The notes: a model not told the origin generated them from the letters alone. DNA of 7,056 bases from Cyanobacteriota bacterium (GCA_027483425.1 JAIXUR010000542.1:1-7056), one strand, 5' to 3'. Positions 1 to 6,238 are shown, numbered from the stretch's first letter. Made by a program: numbers and translations.

Positions 1-305
1 GCTTCTTGGCCGTAGCGGTAGCGGGTGATGTCTTGGCGCACCTGATTTTGGGTCGCAGTGGCCTGCTCTTCGCGCAGTTTAAGCACCTCAGGGGAGGTGG
101 GCTGGGTGTAGGGAGCAGGCTCTAGTTCAGCGGCCCGCAGCGCTAACCCCCCCAGCAAAACCGGAATGCCGTAGAAGAAGCCGACCAGATTGAGGGTGGA
201 ATTATCTTGGAAATAGGCAATAAAGCCCATCACAGTGAGCACTCCACCCACGGCCAACAGCACCAGACTCAGGTTAATTCGCCCCAACTTAATTCGCCCC
301 AGCAT
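1..305 (-). CDS. DUF2854 family membrane protein, N-terminal part (C-terminus beyond window)
   Basis: This reading frame runs off the left edge, leaving 101 complete codons. It begins with a short basic, tandemly repeated segment (LGRIK-LGRIN), then a hydrophobic stretch at about residues 13-31 and a second at about 38-58 containing LNLVGFFYGIPVLLGGLALRAAEL. A soluble part with TSPEVLKLREEQ and the end of RYRYGQE follows. I recognise this pattern as DUF2854, an uncharacterised family of cyanobacteria and plants; two membrane segments are predicted and no function is known to me. I chose the ATG at 305 because GAGGG lies 4 bases upstream and the protein then starts close to the first membrane segment. 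An in-frame ATG at 341 would add 12 residues and has no clear ribosome site. The gene is divergent from the small gene at 530. Confidence 0.85.
   Translation of the reverse strand, partial: MLGRIKLGRINLSLVLLAVGGVLTVMGFIAYFQDNSTLNLVGFFYGIPVLLGGLALRAAELEPAPYTQPTSPEVLKLREEQATATQNQVRQDITRYRYGQE
274..303. repeat. 15-bp tandem duplication inside the DUF2854 start
   Basis: Two adjacent copies of a 15-base unit lie at 274-288 and 289-303 and differ at one base (14/15). The unit is in phase with the minus-strand gene and encodes LGRIK followed by LGRIN as residues 2-11. The length of 15 keeps the frame, so the result is a duplicated basic pentapeptide before the first membrane segment. Confidence 0.9.
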
Positions 306-377
306 ACGGCCCTCGGTGGAAAGATTACTTCTGACTATCATGCCGTTTTGTGGCGGAGAAGGGTAGGAGAGGGGTGA

Positions 378-404
378 GTAGGGGCAGACCTGAGTGTCTG
401 CCCC
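378..404. repeat. GTAG-headed perfect hairpin (REP-like)
   Basis: GGGGCAGAC (381-389) and GTCTGCCCC (396-404) form a perfect 9-bp stem with a 6-base loop. GTAG (378-381) sits at the 5' foot of the stem. There is no run of T after either side, and the hairpin lies upstream of both flanking genes, so it is not a typical terminator. A GTAG tetranucleotide at the foot of a GC-rich hairpin is the hallmark of REP elements linked to RAYT (TnpA-REP) transposases. Assigning this element to that class is an inference. Confidence 0.5.
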
Positions 405-529
405 GTCTTGGGTGGGTGGGGCAGGGTGGCTAAAATCTGGGGTTCTTCGTAGGCCTATGCGCGCCCGGCCGGTGCGCTGGGCGGTAAAGTTGTTTATGCT
501 GTCGAAGGAAACGCTAGACGGGGGACGCC

Positions 530-703
530 ATGGAACTGACCAAAATTCGCGATCGCATCACCACGATTCGGGCCAAGCGGGAAGCGCTAATTCAACTGCT
601 AGAGCAGCCTGACCTGGGCACCCTGCGCATTGATGTGAACCAGGCGATCGAAGAAATGGACGATTTGCTGGAAGAATTTGACCGTACCTTCCCGGTGGGA
701 TGA
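530..703 (+). CDS. Small conserved cyanobacterial helical protein, 57 aa
   Basis: An ATG preceded by the purine-rich GGGGGA (520-525, 4 bases upstream) opens a 57-residue frame, MELTKIRDRITTIRAKREAL to EEFDRTFPVG. The sequence is charged and has heptad-like spacing of I/L residues, suggesting two helices joined at PDLGTLRIDVN, i.e. a helical hairpin or coiled coil. There is no signal peptide, membrane segment or cysteine. I recall similar short hypothetical proteins in cyanobacteria but know no function. A HIP1 site lies inside the gene (549-556) and codon use matches the neighbours, which supports a real gene. The stop codon falls in the first copy of a 13-bp tandem repeat. The ferredoxin gene follows after 69 bases and may or may not be co-transcribed. 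Confidence 0.75.
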   Translation: MELTKIRDRITTIRAKREALIQLLEQPDLGTLRIDVNQAIEEMDDLLEEFDRTFPVG

Positions 704-716
704 CCCGGTGGGATGA
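691..716. repeat. 13-bp perfect tandem duplication across a stop codon
   Basis: CCCGGTGGGATGA occurs at 691-703 and again, immediately adjacent and identical, at 704-716. The first copy encodes the last residues (PVG) and the TGA stop of the 57-residue gene. The second copy is therefore non-coding and leaves the protein unchanged. Confidence 0.95.
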
Positions 717-772
717 TAGGTTGAGATTTGGATTGCAATAGTCCTCTCGTTACTCCCCTCCCTCAACCTGCT

Positions 773-1090
773 ATGGCCACCAGCTACACCGTCGAAGTTC
801 GCCACCAGGGCACCACCCAGACCATTACCGTCCCGGAGGATCAGACTATTTTAGAGGCCGCCCAGGCGGCTGGGCTCGACCTGCCCACCTCCTGTGGGGC
901 GGGGGTCTGTACCACCTGCGCGGCCCTGGTGCTGGAGGGCGAGGTCGAGCAGAGCGAGGGCATGGGAGTAAGTGCTGAGCTGCAGGCCGAGGGGTACGCG
1001 CTGCTGTGCGTGGCCTACCCCCGCTCCGATATCAAGCTGGAGACCGAGAAGGAAGATATCGTATATAAAAAGCAGTTTGGTCAAGGATAA
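773..1090 (+). CDS. Plant-type [2Fe-2S] ferredoxin with C-terminal tail, 105 aa
   Basis: A soluble one-electron carrier of the plant-type ferredoxin fold. Cluster ligands C41, C46, C49 and C79 are present (SCGAGVCTTCA ... LLCVAYP), with the family spacing CX4CX2CX29C. The N-terminal beta strands (YTVEVRHQG, QTITVPEDQTILEAAQAAGLDLP) are also typical. After the fold the protein ends in TEKEDIVYKKQFGQG, longer than the classical photosynthetic PetF end. This suggests one of the minor cyanobacterial ferredoxins (FdC- or Fed2-like) rather than the main photosystem I acceptor; that subtype is an inference. I chose the ATG at 773, although no clear Shine-Dalgarno precedes it, because it gives the standard N-terminus. 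A TTG at 728 in frame would add 15 proline-rich residues without family support. The following 107 bases hold a REP-like palindrome. Confidence 0.93.
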   Translation: MATSYTVEVRHQGTTQTITVPEDQTILEAAQAAGLDLPTSCGAGVCTTCAALVLEGEVEQSEGMGVSAELQAEGYALLCVAYPRSDIKLETEKEDIVYKKQFGQG

Positions 1091-1095
1091 GCCTC

Positions 1096-1129
1096 CCCTA
1101 CCGCAACCGTAGGGTGGGCACGGCCCACC
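1096..1129. repeat. GTAG-headed palindrome (REP-like) in the spacer after the ferredoxin gene
   Basis: GGTGGGC (1113-1119) and GCCCACC (1123-1129) form a perfect 7-bp stem with a 3-base loop, directly preceded by GTAG (1109-1112). A second possible stem, CCCTAC (1096-1101) with GTAGGG (1109-1114), shares two bases with the first, so both cannot form completely at once. No T run follows. GTAGGGTGGGC...GCCCACC sequences are, as I recall, common dispersed repeats in cyanobacteria; the copy number in this genome is unknown. Confidence 0.5.
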
Positions 1130-1197
1130 ATTCAAGGAACCCGTGGGATCGGCACCACACCCTCCAACGAGAAGAATTATTCTTTCGAGGCCGACCA

Positions 1198-1380
1198 ATG
1201 GCGCTTGCCACCCACTTCATCACCCTAGAGATCAGCCTGGCAGCCGCCAGCGGCAATCTGGTCAACGCGATCGAAGCGGCCCTGGCCGAGCAGGGCGATC
1301 CCCTGCGCTGGGCCATTACCCAGGTCAATGCCGCCACCCAAATGGCCACCGTAGAAGCGGTGGTGACCACCCTGTCCTAG
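1198..1380 (+). CDS. Small conserved cyanobacterial protein, 60 aa
   Basis: A 60-residue protein, MALATHFITLEISL to VEAVVTTLS. GAGG at 1187-1190 lies 7 bases before the ATG and decides the start; an upstream GTG at 1114 would run through the REP-like palindrome. The pattern looks like a small alpha-beta fold: strand THFITLEISL, helix NLVNAIEAALAEQG, strand PLRWAITQVNA, strand MATVEAVVTTL. There are no cysteines, signal peptide or membrane segment. I recall similar short proteins in cyanobacteria but no function. The DUF3326 gene starts 15 bases after the stop, so the two are very likely one transcript. Confidence 0.75.
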   Translation: MALATHFITLEISLAAASGNLVNAIEAALAEQGDPLRWAITQVNAATQMATVEAVVTTLS

Positions 1381-1395
1381 GCTTAACTAACCTCT

Positions 1396-2541
1396 ATGTC
1401 CCCCGCTGCCCTTGGTCGTCGTCCCTATACTGCGGTGCTGGTGGTGCCTACGGGCATCGGTGCCGCGGTGGGGGGCTATGCGGGAGATGCCCTGCCGGTG
1501 GCCCGGGCGATCGCTTCGGTGGTCGACACCCTAATTACCCACCCCAATGTGATGAACGGGGCCCAGCTCTACTGGCCCCTGCCCAATGCCTGCTACGTGG
1601 AGGGCTATGGCCTTGACCAGTTTGCAGCGGGCCGCTGGGGCCTGCGCCCGGTGCACCGCAACCGCATTGGACTGGTGCTCGATGCGGCCATTGAGGTCGA
1701 TCTGCGCTGGCGGCACCTGCAAGCGGCGGATGCGGCTCGGGCCACCCTGGGGCTAGATTTAACCGATTATGTGGTCACCGATGCCCCCCTGGGGGTAGAG
1801 CTCCGCACGGCGGCCTCGGGGGCGACCTGGGGCACGATTCAGCGGCCCGATAGTTTGCTGCGGGCGGCGGAGCGGGCGATCGCCGCCGGGGCCGACGCCA
1901 TTGCCGTCGTGGCCCGCTTTCCCGACGACATCGATACCGATGCCCTCCAGGACTACCGTCAGGGCCAGGGGGTAGACCCCCTGGCGGGGGCCGAAGCGGT
2001 GATTAGTCACTTAATTGTGCGGACATTGCGGGTGCCCTGCGCCCATGCTCCGGCCCTCAGCCCCCTGCCCCTAGATGCCAGCATTTCACCCAAATCTGCC
2101 GCCGAAGAGCTGGGCTACACGTTTTTACCCTGTGTCCTGGCGGGGTTAAGCCGGGCCCCGCAATTTGTGGTTGGCCCTGCCCTGGGTTCTGCTCTAGATT
2201 CCCCCTGGAGCCAAGCTGGGGGTACCCTGTGGGCTGACCAGGTGGATGCCATTGTGGTACCGGCCAGCGCCTGCGGGGGCAGTGCGCTGTTGAGCCTGGG
2301 ACCGCAGACCCTGGCGATCGCCGTCGAAGCCAACACCACCACCCTGGCCGTCGGTCCAGAATCCCTCGGCGTGCCAGCGGTGCGGGTGGCCTCCTACCTG
2401 GAGGCGATCGGACTGCTGGCGGCTCACCGAGCCGGTATTCATCCCCAGGCGCTGACCGCCCAAATGCCCCACCTTAAAGAGCTACGGCAAGAGCTGCGGC
2501 CAGGGCCACCGGCCGCCGAGAGTCTTCCCTTGGGCAGATAG
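1396..2541 (+). CDS. DUF3326 family protein, 381 aa
   Basis: Full-length member of DUF3326, a family I recognise from cyanobacteria and plants and for which I know no established biochemical function. Diagnostic stretches in order are VVPTGIGAAVGGYAGDALP (17-35), ITHPNVMNGAQLYWPLPNA (47-65), YVVTDAPLGVELRTAASGATW (about 125-145), VVARFPDDI (171-179), YRQGQGVDPLAGAEAVISH (187-205), PCAHAPALSPLPLD (214-227) and SAAEELGYTFLPCVLAGLSRAPQFV (234-258). Many invariant G, H, D and C residues suggest an enzyme-like fold, but I cannot name a catalytic site. The protein appears soluble; hydrophobic stretches are short and alanine-rich. The ATG at 1396 has no obvious Shine-Dalgarno and lies 15 bases after the preceding gene, so translation may be coupled. 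The last 20 or so residues (PGPPAAESLPLGR) look like a non-conserved tail. Three HIP1 sites lie inside. Confidence 0.9.
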   Translation: MSPAALGRRPYTAVLVVPTGIGAAVGGYAGDALPVARAIASVVDTLITHPNVMNGAQLYWPLPNACYVEGYGLDQFAAGRWGLRPVHRNRIGLVLDAAIEVDLRWRHLQAADAARATLGLDLTDYVVTDAPLGVELRTAASGATWGTIQRPDSLLRAAERAIAAGADAIAVVARFPDDIDTDALQDYRQGQGVDPLAGAEAVISHLIVRTLRVPCAHAPALSPLPLDASISPKSAAEELGYTFLPCVLAGLSRAPQFVVGPALGSALDSPWSQAGGTLWADQVDAIVVPASACGGSALLSLGPQTLAIAVEANTTTLAVGPESLGVPAVRVASYLEAIGLLAAHRAGIHPQALTAQMPHLKELRQELRPGPPAAESLPLGR

Positions 2542-2544
2542 AAA

Positions 2545-2579
2545 CCTCTCCTGGGCTTTCTACAATATAGCCGGAGAGG
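2545..2579. promoter_or_regulatory. Inverted repeat enclosing a -10-like hexamer, upstream of the two-component genes
   Basis: CCTCTCC (2545-2551) pairs with GGAGAGG (2573-2579), and inside it GGC (2554-2556) pairs with GCC (2570-2572). This gives a 10-bp stem with a 2-base bulge and a 13-base loop. The loop contains TACAAT (2561-2566), one base off the -10 consensus and about 80 bases before the receiver gene. No good -35 box is visible at the usual distance. The repeat starts four bases after the DUF3326 stop. It has no T run, so it could be a weak terminator, an operator around a promoter, or both. Confidence 0.35.
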
Positions 2580-2645
2580 GCTAAGCGCATGCCATCATTC
2601 GGGTCTAGCTAGACTTTGCCCCCGCTGTTGTCCCAGGAGCACAGA

Positions 2646-3077
2646 ATGAAAACGCGGACTGTCAATGTTCTATTGGTCGAAGACGACGAAGTAGATGCCA
2701 TGAATGTTCAGCGGGCATTTAAGCGCAACCAGATTGAGAATCCCCTGTACATTGCCCACAACGGCTTAGATGCCCTGGCCATGTTGCGCGGTAATGACCC
2801 CGCTTCCCCAGCGATTCCGGGTAACCGGCGGCTGGTGCTTCTAGATATCAATATGCCCCAGATGAATGGGCTAGAGTTTCTCCAGGAACTCCGCCAGGAT
2901 GAGACGCTCAAGTCTATCCCCGTGGTCATGCTAACCACCTCAGATGCTGACCAGGATCGACTAGAGGCCTATCGCTTGAACGTGGCCGGCTACATTATCA
3001 AGCCCATGACCTTTGATCTGTTCACCCAGATCATGGTTGCCCTAAACCAATACTGGGCGCTGTGTGAGATTCCCTAA
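2646..3077 (+). CDS. Stand-alone response regulator receiver (Rcp1-like), 143 aa
   Basis: A single receiver domain with no output domain. The acidic cluster E12-D13-D14 (LLVEDDEVDAMN), the phospho-acceptor D67 (LVLLDINMPQMNG), the switch threonine T97 (VVMLTTSDAD) and K119 (YIIKPMTF) are all present, so it should be phosphorylatable. The loop before D67 (RGNDPASPAIPGNRR) is longer than in CheY, as in Rcp1-type receivers that partner cyanobacterial kinases. It has no DNA-binding part, so it would act by protein contact or as a phosphorelay intermediate. The ATG at 2646 is set by AGGAG at 2635-2639, 6 bases upstream; an in-frame TTG at 2616 would bury that site inside the gene. The kinase gene starts 51 bases downstream, suggesting an operon and a direct phosphotransfer partner. 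Confidence 0.92.
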   Translation: MKTRTVNVLLVEDDEVDAMNVQRAFKRNQIENPLYIAHNGLDALAMLRGNDPASPAIPGNRRLVLLDINMPQMNGLEFLQELRQDETLKSIPVVMLTTSDADQDRLEAYRLNVAGYIIKPMTFDLFTQIMVALNQYWALCEIP

Positions 3078-3128
3078 GCGGCCTAAGGGGCACCACCGCA
3101 GGCCATATAGAAGCAGGGATTGAAGGGA

Positions 3129-4370
3129 ATGATGAACACGCTAGACATTTTGTTGGTGGACGACGATAGGGTCGATCGGATGGCCATTTGTCGGGCCTTA
3201 GATCGGGCCGACTTAGCCGTGCGGGTGACGGAGGTCACCAGTGCTGGGGAGGCGATCGCCCACCTCAATACCCACCCCTGCGACTGCGTTTTTCTGGACT
3301 ATCGCCTGCCGGAGCAAGATGGGCTATCCCTGATTCGTCAGTGGCGGGCCGAGGGCGTGACCATTCCACTGGTGGTGTTAACGGGCCAGGGCGATGAGCA
3401 GATCGCCGTTGATCTGATGAAGGCCGGGGCCAGCGACTACCTGGTGAAAACGCGGGTATCGCCCAATCGCCTGGCCCTACTGTTGCGCAACGCCCTGCGG
3501 GTATACGAGGCTGAACAGCGGGAGGCCAAGGCCCTCGCCCAGCTCCAGCAGACCAATGTGCTGCTGACCCGGCAGAATGAAGAACTGGAGCGTCAGCGCC
3601 GCTACATCGAAGACCAAAATCTGAAGCTGCTTGAGGCCTATCGGGTCAAGTCTGAATTTTTGGCCACGATGTCCCACGAGTTGCGCACGCCCCTCAACGC
3701 GATTTTGGGGTTCTCGCAAATTCTGGACAACCAGACCAAGGGAGCGCTGAACGACCGTCAGGCAGAAATGGTGACGCGCATTTTTACCAACGGCAAAAAT
3801 CTGCTTAACCTGGTCAACGATATCCTCGATCTGTCGAAGCTGGAGGCCCAGCGCCTCACCCTCACCCCCGCTCCGGTCAACCTCCATCGGCTAGTCCAGG
3901 CTACCCTGTCGGATCTGCGATCGCTGGCCGACGCCAAGACCCTCACCCTAGGCAGCGATCTGGAGCTAGACAATGCGGTGGTGACCACCGACGAGCACCG
4001 CTTCCGCCAGGTATTGACCAATCTGGTCTCCAATGCGATCAAATTTACCGATCGCGGCCAGGTACTGGTGACCCTCACCGACACCCCGCTGGATCAGGTC
4101 AGGCTCACCGTTGCCGATACCGGCATTGGCATTGCCGAGGAGCATCTGCCCCACATTTTTGAAGCCTTTCGCCAGGTGGATCAAACCATCCGTCGCCATC
4201 GCCCTGGCACGGGGCTAGGGCTGGCCATTGTGCAATCCCTGGTGACCATTATGGGCGGCACCATTGCCGTCAACAGTCAGCTCGGACTGGGCACAACGGT
4301 GACGGTCACCCTACCCCGAAAAATTCCCTCGCCGCCGTCGGTAGACAAGTTGGGATTGCTGGTGCGGTAG
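3129..4370 (+). CDS. Hybrid receiver-histidine kinase (REC-coil-HisKA-HATPase), 413 aa
   Basis: A cytosolic sensor kinase without membrane segments. Residues 5-122 form a receiver domain with DDD 11-13, phospho-acceptor D57 (CVFLDYRLPEQDG), T85 and K107 (YLVKTRVS, with T in place of the usual P after the lysine). Residues about 125-172 (Q-, E- and R-rich) look like a coiled coil. HisKA follows with phosphorylated H183 (FLATMSHELRTPLNAILG). The HATPase_c domain has the N box (N298 and N302 in NLVSNAIKFTD), G1 DTGIGI (330-335), F box FEAFRQVD (344-351) and G2 GTGLGL (360-365). All catalytic elements look intact. The receiver comes first, so the kinase is probably an acceptor-controlled or relay kinase whose input is phosphorylation of its own receiver or of the upstream receiver protein. 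ATG is at 3129 or the adjacent 3132, with AGGGA at 3115-3119 upstream. HIP1 sites lie at 3252 and 3917. Confidence 0.92.
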   Translation: MMNTLDILLVDDDRVDRMAICRALDRADLAVRVTEVTSAGEAIAHLNTHPCDCVFLDYRLPEQDGLSLIRQWRAEGVTIPLVVLTGQGDEQIAVDLMKAGASDYLVKTRVSPNRLALLLRNALRVYEAEQREAKALAQLQQTNVLLTRQNEELERQRRYIEDQNLKLLEAYRVKSEFLATMSHELRTPLNAILGFSQILDNQTKGALNDRQAEMVTRIFTNGKNLLNLVNDILDLSKLEAQRLTLTPAPVNLHRLVQATLSDLRSLADAKTLTLGSDLELDNAVVTTDEHRFRQVLTNLVSNAIKFTDRGQVLVTLTDTPLDQVRLTVADTGIGIAEEHLPHIFEAFRQVDQTIRRHRPGTGLGLAIVQSLVTIMGGTIAVNSQLGLGTTVTVTLPRKIPSPPSVDKLGLLVR

Positions 4371-4465
4371 CCGGAGCTAGGGCAGAACCTGTTTACCCTG
4401 GGAATTAGGCGGCCGTTTTAGGTGGCAACGTGGGAAAATGGGAATCGCATTTTTGGAAATTGCCT

Positions 4466-5740
4466 GTGAAAGCTCTTGTGGTCGGCAGTGGTGGCCGTGA
4501 ACATACCTTGGCCTGGTCGCTGCTGCGATCGCCCAAAATTACCGAGGTGGTTTGCGTGCCGGGCAACGGCGGCACCGCCACCCTGCCCCACTGCCGCAAT
4601 CTGGCCATGAACCCCGGCGACTTTGAGGGCATTGCCCGGTTTGCCCTGGTCAATAACCTGGAGCTGGTGGTGGTTGGCCCCGAGCAGCCCCTGGCCGACG
4701 GCATTACCGATTATCTGCAAGGGCAGGGGCTGAAGGTGTTTGGCCCCTGCCAGGCGGGCGCACAGATCGAGGCCAGCAAGGCCTGGGCCAAGGCGCTGAT
4801 GGTTGAAGCGGGCATTCCCACCGCCAAGGCTGAGGTGTTTACCGACGAAGCCGCCGCCCTGGCTTACCTGAATCAGGAGGGAGCTCCCCTTGTGATCAAG
4901 GCCGACGGCCTGGCGGCGGGCAAGGGGGTGACCGTGGCCCACACCCTGGGGGAAGCCACCCAGGCCATTACCGACATCTTTAGCGGCAAGTTTGGCGCAG
5001 CGGGCCGTCAGGTGGTGATCGAAGCCTTCATGACCGGCCAGGAAGCCTCGGTGCTGGCGGTGACCGATGGGAAAACCATTCGCCCCCTGGTGCCCGCCCA
5101 AGACCACAAGGCCATTGGCGAGGGCGATACCGGCCCCAATACTGGCGGCATGGGGGCCTACGCGCCCACGCCCGTGGTGACCCCTGAGATCCTCGAGCGG
5201 GTGCAGCGGCTGGTGTTGGAACCGGCGATCGCCACCCTGCGCCGTCGCGGCATCGACTATCGCGGCATTCTCTACGCCGGGCTGATGATTACCCCGGCGG
5301 GCGAACCTCAGGTGGTTGAGTTTAACTGCCGCTTTGGCGACCCCGAAACCCAGGCGGTACTGCCCCTGTTGGAGACCCCCCTGGAGGAGGTGATGCTGGC
5401 CTGCATTGAGGGGCGATTAGAGACCCTCGATCTGCAATGGCAGACCGGGGCGGCAGCCTGCGTGGTGGTAGCTGCTGAGGGCTACCCCGACAGCTACCCC
5501 AAGGGTATGGACATTACGGGGTTTGAGGAAGCCGCTGCTACCGGGGCGCTGGTGTTCCACGGCGGTACGCGCCGCCAGGGCGATCGCATTCTCGCCGACG
5601 GGGGGCGGGTGCTGGGGGTGACCGGCCTCGGAGATAGCTTTGAGGGCGCGATCGCCAATGCCTACGCGGCGATCGATAAAATCCGCTTTGAGGGCATGTA
5701 TTATCGCCGCGACATCGGCTATCGGGTAATGGGTAGCTAG
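4466..5740 (+). CDS. purD: Phosphoribosylamine-glycine ligase (GAR synthetase)
   Basis: Joins 5-phosphoribosylamine and glycine using ATP to give glycinamide ribonucleotide, the second step of de novo purine synthesis in the cytosol. The 424 residues match the usual family length. Visible motifs are MKALVVGSGGREHTLAW at the N-terminus, VVGPEQPLADG (69-79), the ATP-grasp parts SKAWAK (104-109) and PLVIKADGLAAGKGV (141-155), the PurD signature region DTGPNTGGMGAYAP (221-234) and metal-binding EFNCRFGDPETQ (285-296). A C-terminal domain follows with CVVVAAEGYPDSYPKG and DGGRVLGVTGLGDSFEGAIANAYAAI. I chose GTG at 4466, preceded 6 bases upstream by GGAAA (4455-4459), because it gives the standard family start. 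GTG 4430 and TTG 4460 in frame would add residues not seen in the family. The gene is complete with four HIP1 sites; the spacer before it is 95 bases, so separate transcription is possible. Confidence 0.98.
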   Translation: MKALVVGSGGREHTLAWSLLRSPKITEVVCVPGNGGTATLPHCRNLAMNPGDFEGIARFALVNNLELVVVGPEQPLADGITDYLQGQGLKVFGPCQAGAQIEASKAWAKALMVEAGIPTAKAEVFTDEAAALAYLNQEGAPLVIKADGLAAGKGVTVAHTLGEATQAITDIFSGKFGAAGRQVVIEAFMTGQEASVLAVTDGKTIRPLVPAQDHKAIGEGDTGPNTGGMGAYAPTPVVTPEILERVQRLVLEPAIATLRRRGIDYRGILYAGLMITPAGEPQVVEFNCRFGDPETQAVLPLLETPLEEVMLACIEGRLETLDLQWQTGAAACVVVAAEGYPDSYPKGMDITGFEEAAATGALVFHGGTRRQGDRILADGGRVLGVTGLGDSFEGAIANAYAAIDKIRFEGMYYRRDIGYRVMGS

Positions 5741-5757
5741 GGGCCGGACATGTGTTA

Positions 5758-5787
5758 TGACCCAGAATAATGGCCGCTAGTGGGTCA
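5758..5787. promoter_or_regulatory. Possible operator dyad upstream of the nucleotidyltransferase-ATPase pair
   Basis: TGACCCA (5758-5764) and TGGGTCA (5781-5787) form a perfect 7-bp inverted repeat separated by 16 bases. TATAGT (5789-5794), a possible -10 hexamer, follows immediately. The location between purD and the pair would suit an autoregulatory operator or promoter. A 7-bp dyad can occur by chance, no -35 box is clear and there is no T run for a terminator. Confidence 0.25.
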
Positions 5788-5863
5788 ATATAGTTTGGAA
5801 CAATCTAGCCAGCCGCCAGCTCCTCGAAGGATGGCTAGGGACCCGACCTGGAGGATCAGCAAA

Positions 5864-6238
5864 ATGCTTCAAACGCCACCATCCCAACCAGATCTTGATC
5901 AACGCCTAAGATTGACCCCGGCGGCGATCGCCCAGTTCTGCGAAAAATGGCAAATCGTTGAGCTTTCCCTCTTTGGCTCCATCCTGCGCGACGACTTTCG
6001 CCCCACTGGCAATAACCCTAGCGATGTTGACGTTCTCTATGTCAGCACCCCCGAAGCCCGCTATGGCTTCAAATTCTTTGATATGCAATCCGAACTAGAG
6101 CAACTGCTCAACCGCAAAGTAGACCTGATTAGCAAACGAGGTATCGAAGCCAGCCGTAACCCCCTTCGTCGCAAAGCCATCCTTGAAGCCGCCCAGGTGA
6201 TCTATGGTGTAGGAATGGATAGGGAGAAAAGGTTATGA
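5864..6238 (+). CDS. Minimal nucleotidyltransferase (MNT-type), 124 aa
   Basis: A short nucleotidyltransferase-fold protein. It has the helix motif VELSLFGSILRDDF (G38, S39), the catalytic pair D54-x-D56 (PSDVDVLYV) and a third acidic residue D88 (RKVDLISKRG), which matches the hG[GS]...DhD...D pattern. N-terminal LTPAAIAQFCEKWQI is typical of small MNT proteins. Such proteins usually transfer AMP to a HEPN toxin or other target and act as antitoxins in MNT-HEPN systems. Here the next gene is instead an ATPase, joined by an ATGA overlap (6235-6238), so the two are translationally coupled. The ATG at 5864 is preceded by GGAGGA (5850-5855). In-frame starts at 5780 (GTG) and 5831 (ATG) are less likely: their extra residues do not look like the family. 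The target is unknown. Confidence 0.88.
   Translation: MLQTPPSQPDLDQRLRLTPAAIAQFCEKWQIVELSLFGSILRDDFRPTGNNPSDVDVLYVSTPEARYGFKFFDMQSELEQLLNRKVDLISKRGIEASRNPLRRKAILEAAQVIYGVGMDREKRL

Noticed and set aside
495..500. TATGCT as a -10 box for the 57-residue gene
   Set aside because: Weak match and no -35 at the right distance.
721..756. TTGAGA or TTGGAT as a -35 box for the ferredoxin gene
   Set aside because: No acceptable -10 hexamer at 16-18 bases; TACTCC matches only half.
1143..1616. 157-residue plus-strand frame across the small gene and DUF3326 start
   Set aside because: It is out of frame with two better supported genes and has low-complexity G, R and P composition.
3477..4199. Several minus-strand frames of 77-136 residues
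   Set aside because: All lie opposite the conserved kinase coding sequence, with no ribosome site or recognisable family.
4377..4401. Inverted repeat CTAGGG/CCCTGG after the kinase stop, considered as a terminator
   Set aside because: Only six pairs including one G-T, a 13-base loop and no T run.
4418..5107. 229-residue open frame on the minus strand
   Set aside because: It lies opposite purD, which is an unmistakable full-length gene; GC-rich coding DNA often leaves such open antisense frames. The translation is glycine- and histidine-rich without a family pattern.
549..5931. Eleven GCGATCGC palindromes considered as a novel repeat
   Set aside because: These are HIP1 sites (first bases 549, 1507, 1876, 2314, 3252, 3917, 4525, 5225, 5580, 5648, 5924), well known and abundant in cyanobacteria; used only as taxonomic and composition evidence.
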